Positions 37,761-47,080 of a stretch of DNA of 64,000 bases are shown here, one piece after another. The notes below the pieces were generated by a model that searched no databases, had not been told where the DNA came from, and was given only the letters and a program-made list of their open reading frames with translations. This DNA is from Phytomonas francai (Eukaryota > Euglenozoa > Kinetoplastea > Trypanosomatida > Trypanosomatidae): NCBI GenBank assembly GCA_001766655.1, contig MJCC01000005.1, forward strand, positions 867,951 through 931,950. Direction: 5' to 3'. Both the position numbers and the translations under genes were made by a program. Positions within the stretch are counted from its first letter, which is position 1; each line of letters starts with the position of its first letter.

Positions 37761-39998
37761 CTATCGTCTTAGAGAAAAGACACTAATTCCGTCCGCTCCT
37801 GCAGCAAACACTACATTACCAGTGTCGTTGGATAGAAGCCGTGTGAAGGCAGTATTTGGCAGTACATGCACCGCACACATAGTTTCAAGTGAAATTAAGT
37901 AAAGTCCACGTGCAGTTGCGACTGCAGTGCGCCCACCTTCCAAGGCAGTAATATCTAAGATAGGGGATAAAAAGCAACGACTCGTGACCGGTGTCGCTGT
38001 CCGGCGGTTATCCCAAATCAGCATCGAGCCATCCATCGAACCGGTGAAGATAAAATTGCGGAAGGTGTAAATAGTGCTAATCGTGTCTGTGTGAATAGAA
38101 GACTCTAGCTTGTACATGGAGGCCGACAGAGCCCTAGCAGAGAGGGATGGTGATGACAAAGGGGTTGCACCATTCGTTGCATTTGTGCTGACCCCGGCGC
38201 TGTTAACACGAGTATCCCATAGCTTAATTGTTTTGTCTCGGGAGCCCGATAATAGCACCACCTCATCATCATCGCAAGTTGACAAAACGGTGATGTAGTC
38301 ACTATGCGCGTTGGCTAAGGTACGCACCACCCTACCGTCTTCAGAATTAATAAGCTGGATGTTGTGTTCTTGGTTAGGCACACTAGAAGTCAGCGTGCTG
38401 CTTTTCGGAGTCCGTGTTTCCTGGGGTTTTGCTAGAAACGAATTGCCTCCGAGGATAGATTCCGCACTGCAGATCGTGTTATTCGAGAGCGCCGCGACTG
38501 CAGTGATGACTCGGTCAGACGGCCGAAGGAACACGTCACCGCCTCCCCACTCTCCGGTTAGCTCATTGCAGGGCATGACGCGCAGGAGCGGCTGCGGCGG
38601 CAGGGCGCCACCGATCGATTGCCGCCCAGCCTGGGCGGACGCGCCGTCTAAGTACACCATGTAGGGGCGCATAACACTGTAGGGCATCCCCGCAGCGACA
38701 AGGTAGTGCCCGCGCTGCGGTCCTGCCATGGCCACGGGCGAGTGCTCGGCGATGACGTCCGGGGAGAGCGTCACAATATTTTGCGAACCGACAGGACATC
38801 GCTCGGCAGGGCCAATGCTAATATTGGGAGGGCTCGGGTTTGCGCTATTTGAGTTCACCCCACCCCAGATCACCACTGTGCCATTTGCCTGCCCGGAAAC
38901 AAGCTCGTCACGGCTACGAAAGTAGTGCATGCAGGTAACTGGGGCCGGTACCGGAAGGGTGCAGTGGCAAAACAGGGAAGCGCCTGGACTTTTCTCAGAA
39001 TTGCTGCTCAGAAGCCGCGTGATGGTCGAGATGTCATACTCGTACTCTAAATCCTTGGACATCGCGTAGAGCTGGTGCAGCGCATCTGTCGCTTGGAGGG
39101 CACTACAGAAAGCTTCGCTTCCGCGGTTATACTCCGCGACGCGGCCAAGCAGCGCGATACCCGCCCTACGTTTGTCTGGTTCGTTAAGGTAGCGATCGAT
39201 TGCGACTGCGACACCACTCAACCGAACTAGGTTGAGCCGGGAGAGTTCTGCTAGCATCTCCGCACACAGCGGCATCGGGTCATTTCCAGTCAGAGATAGC
39301 TGATTGAGGAGGTCGTGAAGGACTAAATTACGCACCCCATTGCGGTACGGCTCCTCTATGTAATTGATGATGGTTAAGTGTGCTGGAGTAGTCATGCCAC
39401 GGGCCAAAACTGTAATACCCTCCTTTTGCGCTGGTGGAAGAGCCTTGTTCAGCGCAGCGTTTATCTTCCGAGCAGACTCGATAGGTTTCTGGGGGTCAAG
39501 CAAATCGTTCCATTGACCAAAATGCCGCCCTTCAGCAATGCTTTGAAGCACAGATAACGTCTGTGTGATGCTTTCGAGCGTGCTCTCGCCTAGATCGTCT
39601 GTGGTGGGTTTACAGTCCATAGTGCTGGTCATATGTATGCTCCCCAACGGCACCCGAAGACTACCCATGCCTAAGCCATTCACGGAGCTATCAGTAAAAT
39701 TTGTGGGGCTATTACCACGGCTACCGCCGTTGGTGTTACTAGCTCGGGAAGAATGCATGAGCGTGTTGGGGTTTGCTGAGGTCGTGAAGAGCGCAGACGA
39801 GGATATCTTACTAAAGTTACCATTGGCTAACATACCATTTGTAGTAATTGGGTTGTTGAGATGAGAGGTGCTTAACACACCAGCACCGATTCCCGCTATT
39901 CCACCGCTCGGGGAAACTCCTCCTGGGTTCCCGTCATTCGCATGAAAAGCCGCTGCGTTAGCCGACGGTGAGGTCGAGAATGCTAAGAAGGAGTCCAT
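37761..39998 (-). CDS. WD40-repeat protein with helical N-terminal domain
   Basis: 745 aa from the ATG at 39998. The frame continues to a TTG at 40028, but the splice acceptor lies inside that extension, so the later ATG is the start. Residues 1-115 are disordered, rich in Asn, Gly and Ser. About 120-320 form a helical domain (LVLHDLLNQLSL, EMLAELSRLNLVRLSGVAVA), perhaps ARM/HEAT-like. The C-terminal half is a beta-propeller: clear WD repeats are YITVLSTCDDDEVVLLSGSR followed by DKTIKLWDTR, and FIFTGSMDGSMLIWDNRR, with weaker ones before and after. Such proteins act as scaffolds. I cannot assign a specific complex. Confidence 0.8.
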   Translation of the reverse strand: MDSFLAFSTSPSANAAAFHANDGNPGGVSPSGGIAGIGAGVLSTSHLNNPITTNGMLANGNFSKISSSALFTTSANPNTLMHSSRASNTNGGSRGNSPTNFTDSSVNGLGMGSLRVPLGSIHMTSTMDCKPTTDDLGESTLESITQTLSVLQSIAEGRHFGQWNDLLDPQKPIESARKINAALNKALPPAQKEGITVLARGMTTPAHLTIINYIEEPYRNGVRNLVLHDLLNQLSLTGNDPMPLCAEMLAELSRLNLVRLSGVAVAIDRYLNEPDKRRAGIALLGRVAEYNRGSEAFCSALQATDALHQLYAMSKDLEYEYDISTITRLLSSNSEKSPGASLFCHCTLPVPAPVTCMHYFRSRDELVSGQANGTVVIWGGVNSNSANPSPPNISIGPAERCPVGSQNIVTLSPDVIAEHSPVAMAGPQRGHYLVAAGMPYSVMRPYMVYLDGASAQAGRQSIGGALPPQPLLRVMPCNELTGEWGGGDVFLRPSDRVITAVAALSNNTICSAESILGGNSFLAKPQETRTPKSSTLTSSVPNQEHNIQLINSEDGRVVRTLANAHSDYITVLSTCDDDEVVLLSGSRDKTIKLWDTRVNSAGVSTNATNGATPLSSPSLSARALSASMYKLESSIHTDTISTIYTFRNFIFTGSMDGSMLIWDNRRTATPVTSRCFLSPILDITALEGGRTAVATARGLYLISLETMCAVHVLPNTAFTRLLSNDTGNVVFAAGADGISVFSLRR

Positions 39999-40022
39999 TT
40001 CTATGAGAGCTATTACTTTTTC

Positions 40023-40041
40023 CTGCAAGGAAAAGAAACCC
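40023..40041 (-). promoter_or_regulatory. Trans-splice acceptor for the WD40 gene
   Basis: Minus strand GGTTTCTTTTCCTTGCAG with AG at 40024-40023, 24 nt before the ATG at 39998. It decides the start of the WD40 protein. Confidence 0.65.
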
Positions 40042-40540
40042 TATGCAGACACTTTTACTTTATTCAAATTACACTGCTATACAGTTCTACACTCGATGTC
40101 ACACACTGAATGCTTATTTATCTGAATACCTGTTGCTACAAGGCTTTAAGAAAATGATGCCAATAAGCAAAACAGCAGTCTTCTTCAATAAGTAAACGTA
40201 AATTAATATATATAGATATATCGATGTTTATATATGCTCAATACGTGAATAGGCTATAGTTCTGTGTCTTATATTTGTACAACCTGCGATGGAAAAGGCA
40301 TGCCAGTTTGTAGAAGGCGTAAATATTAGTTCAATGAATGCAAGATAAAAATGTTGGGAGGAGTTCGAGTTGTTATGAGATAGAGCAAACAAAAAAAAAT
40401 GTAGTTTTTTGTTTTGTTGTTATTATCTATAGATGCATTAAGACGAGCCCATGTTAGAGGTTTATTTAACAGAATGGAAAATTTATAATTAGAACGGGGA
40501 AATAAATTCCATATACATAAGGACAGCTGTCCAGAGATTA

Positions 40541-40542
<2 letters not shown>

Positions 40543-40573
<31 letters not shown>
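40543..40573. repeat. (TA)n dinucleotide repeat
   Basis: Perfect 31-base TA array in the 3' flank of the 68-aa gene. Confidence 0.95.
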
Positions 40574-40575
<2 letters not shown>

Positions 40576-40787
40576 ATGAAAAGGCAAATGGACAAATAGA
40601 TAATTTCCAAGGAAAGTACTTCATCGCCACGCATAATTAAAAAAGTGTAGGACAAATAAATATCCTTGACCAGTGTCTGCACGGAGGCGCACATGTGATA
40701 ATATCTATAAGATGATTATTATTAAAATAACAAAAAGGCAATATGCGCTTGACTTAGAATTTCAAACCCAGCCGGAGATTAAGCCAA

Positions 40788-40994
40788 TCAATCTTCCTTC
40801 CGCGCCTGTCGAAGACGCCCAACATTGGTATAAGGACTCTTGCTACCGTTTTCCTTTTTCGGCCCACTTATGGAGGAGTAATAACTATCCGAACGAACGC
40901 TTTCCGCCTCATACTGTGCGTTCCCTCTAGCGTACATTTTCATTAGCAACATATAAGCGATTATTGCTATTATAAAAGCAATAGGAACCCACAT
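40788..40994 (-). CDS. Small single-span membrane protein (68 aa)
   Basis: 68 aa from an ATG at 40994. Residues 2-18 (WVPIAFIIAIIAYMLLM) form a membrane span at the very N terminus, followed by a basic KMYARG and a polar tail of about 45 residues rich in Ser, Tyr, Lys and Arg. This is the layout of small tail-exposed membrane proteins such as respiratory-chain accessory subunits or ER microproteins. A clear pyrimidine tract and AG lie 21 nt upstream, with this ATG the first after it, so I take the gene as real. I do not recognise a family. Confidence 0.6.
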   Translation of the reverse strand: MWVPIAFIIAIIAYMLLMKMYARGNAQYEAESVRSDSYYSSISGPKKENGSKSPYTNVGRLRQARKED

Positions 40995-41477
40995 AAGTAT
41001 TTGATGTTATTTTTCCTTCAGATTTATTTTATCGATTAAAAAATAGAAAAAATTATAAACTTTTATGCGAATGCTCTTGTGTATCCTTTTTAGGATAGGG
41101 TTTTATACCTTTACAAACAACCATAAATACGGGACAGAAGGGGTTAGAATACAAAACATTAAAGAAGAGACGTCTTCGGCACATGTAAATGATGTAGGAA
41201 ATAGAATAAGACCCTATCCAATATAGAAATTTAAAAATGGAAAACAACATGAGATAACAGCTAAAGCGTACTCGCATGTTGTACAACAAGTAGCGAAAAG
41301 TGGCAACACGCCCAAAGGAAAAAGGGAAGGGACATGTTATTTCATTCTCTGACCCTATTCAACCTGTAACAAAGAAGGGGAAAGACAACCAATGCTCAAT
41401 TTCACCACTATTCGCAACTGATACAATCCATATTTCGCCAATGCCAAGATGCGAGCGCATAAAAAATTAAAAACCTA
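40995..41477. other. Spacer between the NPRL2-like and 68-aa genes
   Basis: 483 bases, containing the splice acceptor of the 68-aa gene and the 3' UTR of the NPRL2-like gene. A hydrophobic frame at 41277-41053 looks like chance AT-rich sequence. Confidence 0.45.
41016..41056 (-). promoter_or_regulatory. Trans-splice acceptor for the 68-aa membrane protein
   Basis: Minus strand TATAATTTTTTCTATTTTTT, AT-rich spacer, then CTGAAG with AG at 41017-41016, 21 nt before the ATG. Confidence 0.5.
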
Positions 41478-44400
41478 TTAGACAGAAACCTTCTCAAGCC
41501 AGCCGTTTAGTGTCGCCAGCTCTACCAACGCCCAGCAGCAGGGTGTCGCCCAGCCTGCAAAGGCGCCCGCCCACGCCGGTAGCCATCGCATTTCAAGCTG
41601 CACAGCCTCAACCGTGTTGCGTTGAAACTTACCCAGCGCACATAGTGCGGCGGACGCCGCCAAACTTATCTCTGCCTCTGTATGCAATATGGTGTACCGA
41701 CCAAGACAGGGAGTGACAACAGAAGGGGAACATGATTTGGGAACCTCAAGATGGCAGCTAGATTTTTTGTGCAGGCTGTGCACAGCTGCCTCTGCGAGCA
41801 TAAAATTTGTGCCATCGCTACTCGTGGGTACTACGGTATCTGGTACCTGTAGTGATACTATGGTCGACGATGACAATGAGGATATGTCAGAGCAGAGCTC
41901 AGAGCTGGTGGTGCTCGAGATGAGACCGTCACTGCTGTTGGTCCCATCGCCAATGGTCGGCTCTTTCCCACTACCGCCAACGCGGCCCCCCTTTCCACTC
42001 TTCGTAATGATGAACTCTGAGAACTTGCCCTCATGCGAGCTCCAACTCGCAGGAACGGCGTACCTGACAGTTGGAGTAGTTTCCTCCTCAGGCGCCGAGG
42101 GAACTGACAAGGGGATAGAGGCGAACGGACTCAAGATCGAGTGTGCACTCAGTGGTGCAGCTGAGAGCGTCAGATACCATCGATTCGATTTTACCTCCAT
42201 TCCGACTCCAATCCCTAGGTTCAGAGCAATGTTCGCTTCGGGCAATGAGTGGGACAACGATGAAGGATCTACAGCAGTTCCTTTTGGGGTGTGTATGGAC
42301 GCACATTGCATAAAGGGGCTTACGGGGAGAATAGTGGGGCCCATGGCTGCCTCTGGCGTCAGCCCCGCCTGTCCTCTGGGTCTCAGTTTACCATGTCTGT
42401 TGTTAGCGATTGAAGGGGCAGTGGTAGGAGTAAGGACACGGGTGTCAGCGCGGCTTGTATGACGGACTGTGGTCAGTCTTTCCGTTTTTTGGGAATGCTG
42501 CCGTATTAATGAAGGCGGGGATGTACTGTGCAAGGCAGTCTCAGAGGAAGCAGAGGCCCCCACGGCTGTGGCTGTAGAAGCGCTGTTTAGGCGAAGTAGC
42601 TCACTCGACCCATCATTGTCGAGGGGTGTTGCTGACCTCAAAGCTCTTTTTCCTATCTCCTTATCTTGCCATTTTTTCGAGATTAGTGAAGACGTAGTAG
42701 TGGTAGACAACAGGGATTCCCGTGACTTCAACTGTGTAACCGTTTCGGCAACGTTCTGTGGCACCCTCGCATCGTGAGGATCATCACAATGGAGCTCCAC
42801 ATTGAGCCCATAGGAACTCATTTGAGGGGGGTTCTTCCCAGTCCCGGTCCTGTGTGATTTACTCTGAGAGGGCAGTCCTTCAGACGTATCAGTATGCTCA
42901 GTTTTATCCTTTCTATTGAATCTGTCTTTCCGCTGATGCTTGTCCCCTGACTTTTGCACACCTGACGCACGCGACGCCTTCCGTGGTGCTAGGTGTACCT
43001 GATCGGTTACTTGTAGCATATAAGACCCGATAGCCTCCCGTGCTGGGTGCTTGTAATTAGTAAGTATCTCATAAAACCGCTCAGTGGTCTGATAGCACAT
43101 GTGCGGGCTCCACACGTCGAGCAAGCGCACAAAATTGCACATTTGCAAGTGGAGTAAGGCCTCCACAAGGACGTCCAGGACAACCTTCCAGCAGGCCGGC
43201 AGCTCAAGTGCCATTGACGTTTCATTAGTGACGAAGGAGGGCATAGACATATTGGGGTTTAGTACATTGCTCGTACCTCGCTCGAGCACATTCAGCAGCA
43301 TGTCAGGTGGGTGACGCTGCCCCGCCGCAGATGTAACGTTTTGGCTGTGTGCAAAGCTGTGGAGGGGACTGTTGGTTCTAGCTTTATTCTTATTCGAAAG
43401 GCTTGGTGGAATGGAACTTGATGAGAGTGACGCTGGTGCCGACGACTCCTTGGTAGGAGCATAGTGAAATACGCTGACGAGAACATGCGGTGAGAAATTG
43501 TGAAACGAACCCTTCGCAGCGTGGCCAGAGCGAGGCAACGACGCATCGAAAGTACTGTAAGGCGAAGTGCCGCTAGCTACAGTTCCCTGTGCGCCACTCT
43601 TTTTTTTTGGCTGTTCTCTCTGGGTTGTATGTTTTTGGCTGCTTGAGGTAGTAGTTACCCTTGCCACCGAGCTAGCGACACTCTGAACTGTCGTGCTGTA
43701 AAACTCCCTCAGTTGTGCGCTCAGCTTCATAGACAATATAAAGGCGATGGCCGCCACCGTGCGACAACCGTCCACAAGCTTCAGTGCCTCGTACACAATA
43801 AGATCCATCCGCTCGAAAACCTCCATCTTATCCACGCTGTAAGAGACGATAGGGATGGGGACTTGGTTTAGACGAATTGTCTCCGCGACCCGCAGCGGCG
43901 CTATGCGAGAAATCCGGATATCAAGATTGTTGGACAGGTACACAGACTTGGGATCATAGACTTTTTCCTCACGCAAGCGTGCTGCCAGTGCGGCAGCACG
44001 CCTTTCAATACGTCTTGCTTTTTTGTCGGTAAATGCCATAGGGGCAGCATCACCACTCACCTTGGCGACTGCGTCGTCCGGCTGCTCCTCGAAACGCCCC
44101 GCCTCGCCTCCCCCCGCTCCCATACATTGCGCCTCGTAGTCGCAGTAGCCCATTTTGTGTGGGGAGGCCGCCGCCACACGCACCACAACCTTTGAGGGAA
44201 ATGGCGTCGATAAGGGGGGATCGGTATTCGGTAGAGCCCACGCGTGTATCCGGTCTAGGGAGACGCCCACATCGGGTTTTCCCCCCGACACCTCCAGAGT
44301 GCCGGTCGCCATGAAGGAGGGTTCCTCAACCACACCTTCGTCGAGGTCCGCCTTGCGCAGGACGTGGTAGAGCCCCTCGATGAACTCTCCCAGCGGCGTC

Positions 44401-45854
44401 CAGCGGTGCTCCACCAACGGTGTGATGAAGTGGTTTGTCATCGGGTAGAACGCTGCCGCGGTCGAAGAAAACGCAGAGGTGGATGCTCCCGACGTATCGA
44501 GCTGTCGGTACAGCATATCGGGAGGAATGTACCCCGTGCTGAGGCTAGAGGACGACGCTACGGTTTGAAAGCGTGAAAGGTTCGGCAGAGAATCCTCGTG
44601 GTTGTTCTGCTGGCCAGCGCCCGCTGCAGTGGTCTTGGTGGCTGCCTCGTCCCCGCCCTCGGAGCCTTTTTTACTCCCTTCCAGGGGGGATCCGTCAGCG
44701 TGGGCTCCTGTAGCTTCCTCAGGGTTCATCCGAAAGGGCACACATGGTTTTTCGACCGTGGACGACTCGGAAAATTCTGCTTGACTCGCGGTGGGCTCCG
44801 TTCCAGCGGATACGACCTCACCTTTTCCACAGACAACGTATGAAGCCGTCTCTTCAAGTGTGTCCACAGGCTGAGATGGCAGCATCCCCTCTTCGCACGG
44901 GCAAGTGAGGGAGGAAAAAGAAAGAAATTGATTTCGAGTAGTGTTTGCGTGTTGTGTGTTTGTTATGGAAAGAGAAGTACCAGCGGAGGCTAATTTCGTG
45001 GTTGCTATCGAAGGTGTATTCCTGCACTCAGAGCTCGATGGAGCGTAGTTCTCATCCTCATTGATAGAATTCGAAGGCGCGTTGCTGGTGGTCATGACCA
45101 AGATCGGTGGAACGGTCGCTGTATGTGCATCGGAAAAGTGCCCTGAAGGGAAAACATTAGACGCAGTTAGTGCGCGGCTGATGTATCCGTACTTTACCTC
45201 CGCATACCTTAACTTCTCGGCAACGTTGCGGAGCATCATACTGTAGGGCTTCACAAGCTGCTGAATATGAGACTCGCCGATAGACATCCAGCTGGGGTCA
45301 ACCTGGAACATGAAGCAAAGAGAGTAACGTAGAGTTTTGCGTTGGTAATGTTCGCCCGGGATTTCCTCAGGATAGTACAGGTAAAGAAAACCTGACTCTG
45401 CAGGATGGAGCCACAGAACACGATGACAAAACTCTGAACGCGGCACGAAAAGATCAATAAGACCCCCTATGCTGCTGCCTGTGGTCGCGGTAGCGACTGT
45501 GGTTGCGCCGTTGGTGGCCTCCGTACTTATCGCAGCGGTGCTGAAGAGGGCCTCAGAGTTCCCACCTTGAGTCGGTTCCATGGCAATGTTCCCCTCACTC
45601 CATGCATCGGTATCATCGTCCTGGAAAATCCGTATCGAGGAGGTCGAGGTGTTATTTGCCGGGCTACCGTTTTCCGCAGATCTCTTGCTTAGCAACCTGG
45701 TGCTCAGTGACAGAGGTTGTACCTGGTGTTGGCTGCTTGCGGCATGGCCATCTTCATTCCTTCCTACAAAGGGATTATAAGGGGCGCTACAGTGTACATA
45801 TGGCCCCTTCACAACATCAAGTGCGAAAAGTAAGACACCCTCGAGTTGAATCAT
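41478..45854 (-). CDS. NPRL2-like GATOR1 subunit (nitrogen permease regulator 2), greatly enlarged
   Basis: 1,458 aa from the ATG at 45854; human NPRL2 is about 380 aa. Conserved blocks are spread out by long Ser/Thr-rich insertions. Residues 3-24 (QLEGVLLFALDVVKGPYVHC) match the first strand of the longin domain, where NPRL2 has IEGIFF...GPKI. Residues 138-227 (SEFCHRVLWLHPAESGFLYL, HYQRKTLRYSLCFMFQ, and a helix with LRNVAEKLRYAEVKYGYIS) match the middle of that domain. Near residue 690 NQVPIPIVSYSVDKMEVFER, DGCRTVAAIAFILSMKL, and later VVLDVLVEALLHLQMCNFVR, correspond to the C-terminal winged-helix part. In yeast and animals NPRL2/NPRL3/DEPDC5 form the GATOR1 GAP that restrains Rag GTPases and TORC1 when amino acids are scarce. 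The assignment is by block order and motif similarity. A short upstream ORF may affect translation. Confidence 0.65.
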   Translation of the reverse strand: MIQLEGVLLFALDVVKGPYVHCSAPYNPFVGRNEDGHAASSQHQVQPLSLSTRLLSKRSAENGSPANNTSTSSIRIFQDDDTDAWSEGNIAMEPTQGGNSEALFSTAAISTEATNGATTVATATTGSSIGGLIDLFVPRSEFCHRVLWLHPAESGFLYLYYPEEIPGEHYQRKTLRYSLCFMFQVDPSWMSIGESHIQQLVKPYSMMLRNVAEKLRYAEVKYGYISRALTASNVFPSGHFSDAHTATVPPILVMTTSNAPSNSINEDENYAPSSSECRNTPSIATTKLASAGTSLSITNTQHANTTRNQFLSFSSLTCPCEEGMLPSQPVDTLEETASYVVCGKGEVVSAGTEPTASQAEFSESSTVEKPCVPFRMNPEEATGAHADGSPLEGSKKGSEGGDEAATKTTAAGAGQQNNHEDSLPNLSRFQTVASSSSLSTGYIPPDMLYRQLDTSGASTSAFSSTAAAFYPMTNHFITPLVEHRWTPLGEFIEGLYHVLRKADLDEGVVEEPSFMATGTLEVSGGKPDVGVSLDRIHAWALPNTDPPLSTPFPSKVVVRVAAASPHKMGYCDYEAQCMGAGGGEAGRFEEQPDDAVAKVSGDAAPMAFTDKKARRIERRAAALAARLREEKVYDPKSVYLSNNLDIRISRIAPLRVAETIRLNQVPIPIVSYSVDKMEVFERMDLIVYEALKLVDGCRTVAAIAFILSMKLSAQLREFYSTTVQSVASSVARVTTTSSSQKHTTQREQPKKKSGAQGTVASGTSPYSTFDASLPRSGHAAKGSFHNFSPHVLVSVFHYAPTKESSAPASLSSSSIPPSLSNKNKARTNSPLHSFAHSQNVTSAAGQRHPPDMLLNVLERGTSNVLNPNMSMPSFVTNETSMALELPACWKVVLDVLVEALLHLQMCNFVRLLDVWSPHMCYQTTERFYEILTNYKHPAREAIGSYMLQVTDQVHLAPRKASRASGVQKSGDKHQRKDRFNRKDKTEHTDTSEGLPSQSKSHRTGTGKNPPQMSSYGLNVELHCDDPHDARVPQNVAETVTQLKSRESLLSTTTTSSLISKKWQDKEIGKRALRSATPLDNDGSSELLRLNSASTATAVGASASSETALHSTSPPSLIRQHSQKTERLTTVRHTSRADTRVLTPTTAPSIANNRHGKLRPRGQAGLTPEAAMGPTILPVSPFMQCASIHTPKGTAVDPSSLSHSLPEANIALNLGIGVGMEVKSNRWYLTLSAAPLSAHSILSPFASIPLSVPSAPEEETTPTVRYAVPASWSSHEGKFSEFIITKSGKGGRVGGSGKEPTIGDGTNSSDGLISSTTSSELCSDISSLSSSTIVSLQVPDTVVPTSSDGTNFMLAEAAVHSLHKKSSCHLEVPKSCSPSVVTPCLGRYTILHTEAEISLAASAALCALGKFQRNTVEAVQLEMRWLPAWAGAFAGWATPCCWALVELATLNGWLEKVSV

Positions 45855-47080
45855 ATACGTTTTCCCCTACTATGATCCCACTTTGTTTGACAAACTGCAT
45901 GTAAGTCTTTATTTTGTTATCCTATATGTATATGCGCATAGAAGAGATGTATTGTGTATGCGCGTATATATGTATATAAATACTTCGACTATTACTTTTT
46001 CGAAAAAGCTAGAAAGCTAAAGGAATAGAAATAATAAAAAGGGAAATAAGCTTTTTGGTTATAATACTATGATTTTACTATTTATCTGATAGTAAACCTA
46101 TGAAATTTTCCCTAAATACTGCATGCACAAGCTCGCAAGAAATATTTCACTAGTACTTCTTTCGGTGCTTTCAGCGAAACACAGACGATAAATATTTAAA
46201 GATAATGAACTCTAAAAGCCTTTAAGTTTTTCATATACTCTGTTTTGTTTTCGCAGCCTCTAATAATAGTAAAGATATACCGAACTTGTAAACTCAACAA
46301 ATCTCATTAATAAAATCCATAAATGAATATAACAATAGACAAAGGATCTTTTTTTAGTTCAATTTAATCAATTCAAGCTGACAGAGTTGGGTAAAAATAT
46401 TCTAAAGACTATCAAGAAGTATTGTTCGTAATTGGGTGTGTCTGCTAAAATTGTCGCGTCCCTACAAACATCAACATGTCTTCGGGTTTTTTTCCCTAAA
46501 GTAATAATACAGTTCTCCAATTAGCACACAAAGTCGATGTTGCAAAATTGGGAAAAAAAGCATCAAAGAATACTTTAAAAAATGGAACAGCATATATTCT
46601 AGATTTTTTTTATAACACGTTTAGAAATGCATTATAACGGTTGAGAGTGATCTTCCCTGTTTATTATGCCTCGTAGTGAAAGTGATGACTGCAAACTGAC
46701 AGTTTTGGGTGAAATGAAAAGGGAACACTACGTGCAGTAACACTTATCCCAGATAATAGCAATAATAATGCTAGAAAAAAAACTATAAAAGTTAGCGTAA
46801 CTTATACATCCAGCAAAAAATGGGCTAGACTAGCCATAACGTAATGCCATGTGATAACAATGGAAATAGAAAACACTTAAATATGTCCCTCGATCGCTGC
46901 AACAATGAAGCTCAGGAAAATAACAACTGAAACAAGTTCCACTTAAATCCCACCCCACAGGCTCTTCTCATTCATCTGTTCCTTTCCCCACCTTCTATAT
47001 ATATATATATATATATAACTGTAGCATCGCTACATTCCTTGGCTACTCGGCTAACAAATGTTCCCACACAATTCCAAGTT
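45855..47080. other. 1.2-kb spacer between kinesin and NPRL2-like genes
   Basis: AT-rich. It holds the splice acceptor above and an AT repeat at 46996-47018. I saw no frame above about 30 codons that looked like protein and no RNA gene. Confidence 0.5.
46017..46050 (-). promoter_or_regulatory. Candidate trans-splice acceptor for the NPRL2-like gene
   Basis: Minus strand TTATTTCCCTTTTTATTATT then TCTATTCCTTTAG with AG at 46018-46017, about 162 nt upstream of the ATG. Two short upstream ATGs lie between, so a nearer acceptor may also be used. Confidence 0.5.

Larger units (their letters stand above)
39999..40787. other. Spacer between the 68-aa and WD40 genes
   Basis: 789 bases, strongly AT-rich. 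It holds the WD40 splice acceptor, small AT runs near 40205-40235 and a long TA repeat at 40543-40573. No coding signal otherwise. Confidence 0.5.

Noticed and set aside
41053..41277. Hydrophobic minus-strand frame of about 74 codons
   Set aside because: Sits in AT-rich spacer just after the acceptor for the 68-aa gene, lacks its own acceptor and consists of AT-driven Phe/Tyr/Ile.
41689..42462. 257-codon + strand frame
   Set aside because: Antisense shadow of the Ser/Thr-rich C-terminal part of the NPRL2-like gene; no upstream acceptor on that strand.
46660..46740. 24-codon + strand frame starting MPRSESDDCKL
   Set aside because: Too short, wrong strand for the transcription unit, and no supporting acceptor beyond ordinary T/C bias.
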